The notes under the pieces are model-generated. The model was not told where the DNA came from and made no database searches. It saw nothing but the letters and a program-made list of their open reading frames with translations. A stretch of DNA of 64,000 nucleotides, taken from contig JACRAY010000005.1 of the NCBI GenBank assembly GCA_016213325.1, positions 62,001-126,000 on the forward strand. Reading direction: 5' to 3'. The translations under genes and the position numbers were made by a program. Source of the stretch: Burkholderiales bacterium. Its GTDB lineage: Bacteria; Pseudomonadota; Gammaproteobacteria; Burkholderiales; Burkholderiaceae_C. Shown piece after piece: positions 59,889 to 64,000 of this stretch (the first letter of the stretch is position 1; each line of letters starts with the position of its first letter).

Positions 59889-60662
59889 TCAGTCCAGCAG
59901 TTCCGCCTTGGCGAGGTCCACGTCCAGCCGTTCCGTCGCGTCCATCGGCTTGCTGCTGGCCGCCTGCTCGTATAGGCGGGTGGCGTCCTTCATGCGCTTG
60001 TCGCCTTCCAGCATGACCAGCCCGTTGGCGTATTCGATCAGCGCAATGGGCGCGCCGGGGTTCAGGTCCAGCGCATCCTTGTACAGCTTCAGGCCGGTGT
60101 CCTTCTTGGCGCCGTAGGTCATGCCGCCGATCAGCGAGCCGACCTTGTCGATCACCTCGGCATGGAAGGCGGCCAGCGCGACGTGCGCGTCGGCGTGCTT
60201 CGGCTGCAGTTCGATGACGTGCTCCAGCGCGTCCTTCACCCGAGTGCCCAGCCCCTGCGCCAATGCCTTGGCCACGCTGATGCCCTGCGAGTACCGGCCC
60301 AGCGCATACGCCTGCCAGTACCAGGCGTTGGGGTTGCCGGGCTCGGCGGCCGCCTGCGCTTCGGCGCGCTGCGCCGCCTCCATGAACAGGTCGAGCTTGG
60401 CCTTTTCCTTCTTCTCGAGGTAGTTGGCGTAGATGCAGGTGGCCTTGTTGGCGGCCGTGATGCCGGCGCCGCCCGCCTTCAGCCCCGCCTCGGCAGCCTT
60501 CTGGAACTCGCCGTTGTGGAACAGCACCCACGCATCCAGCACGGCAGCGTCTTTCGGCAGCGGCTCGGCGTCGCCAGCGTGCAGCCGGGCCCAGTTCTTC
60601 TTCAGGCTCGCCGCGTCGTAGCTGTAATCCCCCAGGTGGGGGAAGGCCGTCCACTTGGCCAT
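59889..60662 (-). CDS. TPR-like repeat protein
   Basis: A 257-residue helical protein with two or three tetratricopeptide-type repeats (for example the stretches ending IELQPKHADAHVALAAFH and LDLNPGAPIALIEYANGL, the latter with the typical P and A spacing). No signal peptide or other domain. It lies 22 bases downstream of the TetR gene, suggesting co-transcription. Function unknown beyond a probable protein-binding scaffold. Confidence 0.75.
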   Translation of the reverse strand: MAKWTAFPHLGDYSYDAASLKKNWARLHAGDAEPLPKDAAVLDAWVLFHNGEFQKAAEAGLKAGGAGITAANKATCIYANYLEKKEKAKLDLFMEAAQRAEAQAAAEPGNPNAWYWQAYALGRYSQGISVAKALAQGLGTRVKDALEHVIELQPKHADAHVALAAFHAEVIDKVGSLIGGMTYGAKKDTGLKLYKDALDLNPGAPIALIEYANGLVMLEGDKRMKDATRLYEQAASSKPMDATERLDVDLAKAELLD

Positions 60663-60684
60663 TCAGGGGTCTCCTGTGTCGTTC

Positions 60685-61350
60685 TCATCCACCGCCATTC
60701 TCGCTGTAAGCGCCCACCAGTTTCAGCAGGTGCATGCGCTGCTGCGGCTCCAGATAGGGTACCAGCAGATTCAGCACATGGTGCGCCCCGCGCAGCAGCG
60801 CGAGTTGCGCGCTTTCCGGCTCCAGCGCCCGCCGCGGGTCGCGCACGTACTCGTAACTCAGCCAGTATGTCAGCACCACGACCATGCTGGTTGCCGTGGC
60901 CTCGACCTCGCGCGAGTCGATGCTGACGGCGCCGGCGCGGCTCATGCCGTCCAACATGGCCCGGATGGCGCGGGTCTTGTTCTTCAGCACCCACTGGAAG
61001 TGCGTCTCCAGCCGGCGGTTCTTGGACAGCAGGTCGTTCAGGTCGCGGTACAGGAAGCGGTATTGCCAGATCAGCTCGAACAGCGTGTGCATGAAGAACC
61101 ACGCGTCCTCCACGTCGCGCACCCCGTCGCTGGCGTTCAGCAGTTCGGAGAGCGAGCGCTCGTAGCGGTCGAACAGCGAGTTGATCAGCTCGTCCTTGGC
61201 CGGGTAGTGGTAGTACAGGTTGCCGGGGCTGATGTTCAGCTCGGCCGAGATCAGCGTGGTGGAGACGTTGGGCTCGCCGAACCGGTTGAACAGGTCCAGC
61301 GTCACCTCGAGGATGCGTTCGGCGGTGCGGCGCGGGGCCTTCTTGGCCAT
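60685..61350 (-). CDS. TetR family transcriptional regulator
   Basis: A 221-residue regulator from ATG 61350, which follows the patatin stop by 2 bases. The N-terminal HTH is seen in RRTAERILEVTLDLFNRFGE and STTLISAELNISPGNLYYHY, followed by a helical ligand domain. The adjacent patatin, phasin and WS/DGAT genes make a fatty-acid or lipid-responsive repressor likely, by inference. An alternative longer reading frame upstream overlaps patatin in another frame and is not real. Confidence 0.9.
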   Translation of the reverse strand: MAKKAPRRTAERILEVTLDLFNRFGEPNVSTTLISAELNISPGNLYYHYPAKDELINSLFDRYERSLSELLNASDGVRDVEDAWFFMHTLFELIWQYRFLYRDLNDLLSKNRRLETHFQWVLKNKTRAIRAMLDGMSRAGAVSIDSREVEATATSMVVVLTYWLSYEYVRDPRRALEPESAQLALLRGAHHVLNLLVPYLEPQQRMHLLKLVGAYSENGGG

Positions 61351-61352
61351 CG

Positions 61353-62594
61353 TCAGGCTCCGCCGGCCGCGGGCGCAATGGCGCGCCCCAGGTCTTCCAT
61401 CACTTCCTGCAGGGTGGTGACGGCGCGCCCGATGCGGGTGCGCGCCGGCACGGGGGTTACCAGGTGGCGTTTCGGGTCGTCCAGTGCCTCGTTGTCCAGC
61501 GAAACCCCGTGGCGCGCGAGCTTCGCCGCCAACGTCGTGCGGCCCGAGCGCAGCATGCGTCGCGTCTGCTGGTACGCGTGCTCGGCGAACTGGCGGCGCT
61601 GCCCGTAGCTGAAGGTGTTGGCCAGGTAGATCTGCGGGTCGCGCTGGTCGGGCTCGATGAGCAGGATGTCGGTGCCGGGATAGGCGCGCTCGTAGCCCTT
61701 CATGCCCAGTTCCATGCGCGAATGGATCATGGTGCGGAAGGTCTGCGACAGCACGGCGGGCAGCCCGCCTTCGACGATGCGCGGGATGCGGCGCTGCTCC
61801 AGCGGCAGGCCCCGCTGCATCACGCCCTCGTGCGGGGTGATCGCGTTGAACGGCACCAGCGGGTTGACGCACAGCATCAGGTCGACGCCGTCGTCCAGCG
61901 CCACCGATGCATGCATTGTCTTCTTCAGCGCGCCGTCGACGAAGTAGCTGTCGTCGATGGCCACCGGCGGGAACAGGCCGGGCAGGGCGGAGCTGGCCTG
62001 CACGGCGCGGGAGATGGGCACGTGGTCCCAGCCCGGGCGGCCGAACGGCGCCGTCTCGCCGGTGTCGAGGTTGGTCGCCACCAGCGTCAGGCGCGTCTTC
62101 AGCTCGCGGAAGTCGTTGGTCCGGCCGTTGCGCGTGAAGACGCGCGCCAGGCGGCGGTGCACCTGCTCGTTGGAGAAGATGCCCGTGGGCAGCCCGGAGC
62201 CCAGGCGTTCAGCCGAATAGGTGAGCGGCTTGCGGCCGAAGGTGCCGCTCCACAGCGCCGACAGCACCAAGCCCGGCAGCATGATGGCGCGCCGGGCGAA
62301 CTCGCCATAGGCCGGGTCCATCAGCCATGCCGGGTCGAAGATTTCGGCGTCGGTGCGGCTGTCGCTTTCGATGAAGGCAGCGCACAGCTCGCGCGGCGAC
62401 ATGCCGTTGGCCAGCGCGGCCGCGATGAAGGCGCCTGCCGAAACGCCCACGTAGTGGTGCAGCTGCCGGAAGTCGATGCCTTCGAGGCTTTCCTCCAGGG
62501 CGCACAGCGCGCCGATCTCGTAGATGGCCCCCAAGGGACCCCCGCCGGCCAGCGCCAGCGCGATCCGGGGGGCCGTGGTCTTTCTCCTGCTCAT
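61353..62594 (-). CDS. Patatin-like phospholipase
   Basis: A 413-residue patatin-fold lipid hydrolase. Oxyanion loop LALAGGGPLGAIYEIG, nucleophile elbow GVSAG with Ser52, and the catalytic Asp in YFVDGALKK complete the Ser-Asp dyad. ATG 62594 (MSRRKTTAPRI) chosen; an ATG-like frame further upstream would begin inside the preceding hairpin. Could act in storage-lipid or membrane-phospholipid turnover; the PHA-depolymerase role of some patatins is an alternative given the phasin next door. Confidence 0.88.
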   Translation of the reverse strand: MSRRKTTAPRIALALAGGGPLGAIYEIGALCALEESLEGIDFRQLHHYVGVSAGAFIAAALANGMSPRELCAAFIESDSRTDAEIFDPAWLMDPAYGEFARRAIMLPGLVLSALWSGTFGRKPLTYSAERLGSGLPTGIFSNEQVHRRLARVFTRNGRTNDFRELKTRLTLVATNLDTGETAPFGRPGWDHVPISRAVQASSALPGLFPPVAIDDSYFVDGALKKTMHASVALDDGVDLMLCVNPLVPFNAITPHEGVMQRGLPLEQRRIPRIVEGGLPAVLSQTFRTMIHSRMELGMKGYERAYPGTDILLIEPDQRDPQIYLANTFSYGQRRQFAEHAYQQTRRMLRSGRTTLAAKLARHGVSLDNEALDDPKRHLVTPVPARTRIGRAVTTLQEVMEDLGRAIAPAAGGA

Positions 62595-62621
62595 GGTCAG
62601 GCAGTGTAGGTGGCACGATGG

Positions 62622-62652
62622 GGCTTCCTTGTTGCGACGCAACAAGGAAGCC
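62622..62652. terminator. Perfect 15-bp hairpin between phasin and patatin
   Basis: ggcttccttgttgcg (62622-62636), one central base, cgcaacaaggaagcc (62638-62652). It lies 12 bases past the phasin stop (minus strand) and 27 bases before the patatin ATG, so it probably ends the highly expressed phasin message; no T-run is present. Confidence 0.65.
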
Positions 62653-62664
62653 GTGCAAAGGCGC

Positions 62665-63165
62665 TCAGGCTGCCGGTTTCTTGGCCGGTACGCGCTTGCG
62701 CGGCGGCTTCGCGACGGTGCTGCCGGTGGCGGCGGCCTGCTTGGCGTTGAGCTTCTGCACGCTGCGATTGAGTTCGTCGATGCGCGCCACCAGCACGTCG
62801 ATGTCCTTGGACGTCGGCACGCCCAGCTTGTTGAGAGCGCGCGACACGCGTTCTTCGAAGATGTCCTCGAGCTTGCCCCACTGGCCGGAAGCCTTGGACG
62901 ACAGGTCGGTGGCCATGCTGGCCATGCGGTTGGTGGCCTCGGAGATCTTCTCTTCGGCGGCGGCCTGCGTCTTGCGCTGGATGGCCGTGCCTTCCTTCAC
63001 GAGGGCTTCGAACACCTTGCCGCCTTCTTCCTGCGCCTTGGCAAACGCGCCCAGGCCGGCCAGCCAGATCTGCTGGGCCGAGTCCTTGACGGTGGCGGAG
63101 AGCTGGGGGCCGCCCTTCTTCGCGCCGGACGCGGGGGACGAGGACTTCTGCAACTTCTTGACCAT
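62665..63165 (-). CDS. Phasin / polyhydroxyalkanoate granule-associated protein
   Basis: A 166-residue PHA granule coat protein of the PhaI/PhaF-like phasin family. It has the helical core KDSAQQIWLAGLGAFAKAQE, then EGGKVFEALVKEGTAIQRKT, and a basic Lys/Pro/Ala-rich C terminus (PPRKRVPAKKPAA), a typical DNA- or granule-interacting tail. ATG 63165 has the very strong ribosome site aggag 6 bases upstream; a longer frame further up lacks one. Followed by a hairpin. Confidence 0.9.
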   Translation of the reverse strand: MVKKLQKSSSPASGAKKGGPQLSATVKDSAQQIWLAGLGAFAKAQEEGGKVFEALVKEGTAIQRKTQAAAEEKISEATNRMASMATDLSSKASGQWGKLEDIFEERVSRALNKLGVPTSKDIDVLVARIDELNRSVQKLNAKQAAATGSTVAKPPRKRVPAKKPAA

Positions 63166-63224
63166 GCGGTTCTCCTGTTTTCGGTTTCGCACAACCACTC
63201 TAGTACGTGAAACGCGCGTCGTTT

Positions 63225-63238
63225 AGGTGCATGCTCCT
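63225..63238. promoter_or_regulatory. Palindromic site in the phasin/SDR intergenic region
   Basis: AGGtGCATGCtCCT, palindromic at 12 of 14 positions, about 60 bases before the phasin start and 110 before the SDR start. Possible operator of a phasin regulator; weak evidence. Confidence 0.3.
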
Positions 63239-63348
63239 AATCGGCCCGGGCTTGCGCTCTACGGCCGCGCGGGTTAATGCTGAATCATCGCGCCTACCCA
63301 TTTGCAAGAATCGGCGCAGACAAACGCCAACAACACTGGAGGCTCCCC

Positions 63349-64000
63349 ATGCACTACTTCGTCACCGGCGCGACCGGCTTCATCGGCAAGCGCCTGGTCA
63401 GGAAACTTCTCGAGCGCAAGGGGGCGGTGGTCCACTTCCTGCTGCGCAAGGAGAGCGAAGGCAAGGTGGCGGAGCTGCGCGAGTACTGGGGCGCTGCCGC
63501 GAACAAGGCGATTCCGGTGTACGGCGACCTCACGGCCAAGAAGCTGGGCGTGTCCAGCGAGGACATCAGGAAGCTCAAGGGGCAGGTCAAGCACTTCTAC
63601 CACCTGGCCGCGGTGTACGACCTGTCGGCGGACGAGGAAAGCCAGATCGCCGTCAACATCGAGGGCACCCGCAACACGGTCGAATTCGCCCGCGCGGTCG
63701 ACACCGAGCATTTCCACCACGTGTCGTCCATCGCGGCGGCGGGCCTGTACGAAGGCGTGTTCCGCGAGGACATGTTCGACGAGGCCGAGAACTACGAGCA
63801 CCCGTACTTCGCCACCAAGCACGAGAGCGAGAAGATCGTGCGCAAGGAGTTCAAGGGCGCCTGGACGGTGTACCGCCCCGCCATGGTGGTGGGCGACAGC
63901 CGCACCGGCGAGATGGACAAGGTCGACGGGCCCTACTACTTCTTCAAGGTCATCCAGCGCATGCGGCAGATCCTGCCGCCGTGGATGCCGGGCGTTGGCC
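63349..64000 (+). CDS. SDR family oxidoreductase (fatty acyl-CoA reductase-like), 3' end outside window
   Basis: An open frame from ATG 63349 to the window end (217 codons visible) with no stop, so it continues beyond. Extended SDR features: NAD(P)-binding TGATGFIGKRL, Asp in YGDLTAKKLG, catalytic Tyr-x-x-x-Lys in YFATKHESEK, and FYHLAAVYDLSADEES. The N terminus and the HLAAVYD block resemble the fatty acyl-CoA reductase branch, which would suit the nearby WS/DGAT enzyme (fatty alcohol supply), but the missing C-terminal part is needed to decide. Good ribosome site ggagg before the ATG. Confidence 0.8.
   Translation, partial: MHYFVTGATGFIGKRLVRKLLERKGAVVHFLLRKESEGKVAELREYWGAAANKAIPVYGDLTAKKLGVSSEDIRKLKGQVKHFYHLAAVYDLSADEESQIAVNIEGTRNTVEFARAVDTEHFHHVSSIAAAGLYEGVFREDMFDEAENYEHPYFATKHESEKIVRKEFKGAWTVYRPAMVVGDSRTGEMDKVDGPYYFFKVIQRMRQILPPWMPGVG

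Overview
Organism: The window is chromosomal DNA from a high-GC betaproteobacterium, most likely Burkholderiales and probably Comamonadaceae (Ramlibacter/Variovorax/Caenimonas-like). The reasons are the strong G/C bias at third codon positions, the gene orders mlaFEDACB-yadGH-bolA-murA-hisGD...-tatABC and petABC-sspAB, the short HisG, and phasin and wax-ester synthase genes close together. This assignment comes from gene order and family recognition, not from a database search. Layout, 1-12.5 kb: the 3' part of aroB, then dgt, an MFS transporter, an unrecognised protein, a DUF1415 protein and a methyltransferase in a tight plus-strand run; then a single-gene RAYT (REP-associated tyrosine transposase) element with 20-bp inverted ends; then gltBD (glutamate synthase). 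12.5-19.6 kb: the Mla phospholipid-transport operon, a two-gene ABC exporter, a BolA-family gene and murA. 19.6-29.2 kb: the histidine operon (hisG D C B H A F I E), interrupted between hisD and hisC by an RHH-antitoxin/PIN-toxin pair, and followed by a small membrane protein, a HIT protein and tatABC. 29.3-33.4 kb: a DegS/DegQ-like protease, a degenerate GGDEF membrane protein, pdxA and mscL. 33.4-37.6 kb: the cytochrome bc1 operon petABC, sspA-sspB and tRNA-Thr(UGU). 37.7-41.9 kb: a DciA-like protein, an M23 peptidase and secA. 42.0-46.4 kb: the most interesting block, a complete-looking alpha-hydroxyketone (CqsA/LqsA-type) quorum-sensing locus with an autoinducer synthase, a membrane sensor kinase, a stand-alone response regulator with an enlarged receiver domain, and a divergent LuxR-type regulator. 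46.4-53.1 kb: a coiled-coil unknown, coaX, two metallo-hydrolases, an argE-like deacetylase and an amino-acid-type ABC binding protein. 53.1-64.0 kb: a molybdopterin oxidoreductase and aminopeptidase, then a lipid/PHA-storage neighbourhood (PHA-system protein, acyl-CoA-binding protein, WS/DGAT acyltransferase, methyltransferase, hemerythrin, TPR protein, TetR regulator, patatin, phasin, and a 3'-truncated SDR/acyl-CoA-reductase-like gene running off the end). Integration: most genes are housekeeping and packed with 1-4 nt ATGA-type overlaps; no gene-free stretch exceeds 300 bases. The accessory signals are the RAYT element, the toxin-antitoxin pair inside the his operon, the quorum-sensing locus, and three kinds of short interspersed hairpin repeat: 'acgcagaag' hairpins at three convergent gene ends, a GGGGTTGCxCCCC family at the hisI start and the pdxA/mscL junction, and a GGTGGGC/GCCCACC pair. 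No rRNA, CRISPR array, prophage or intact multi-gene transposon was seen.
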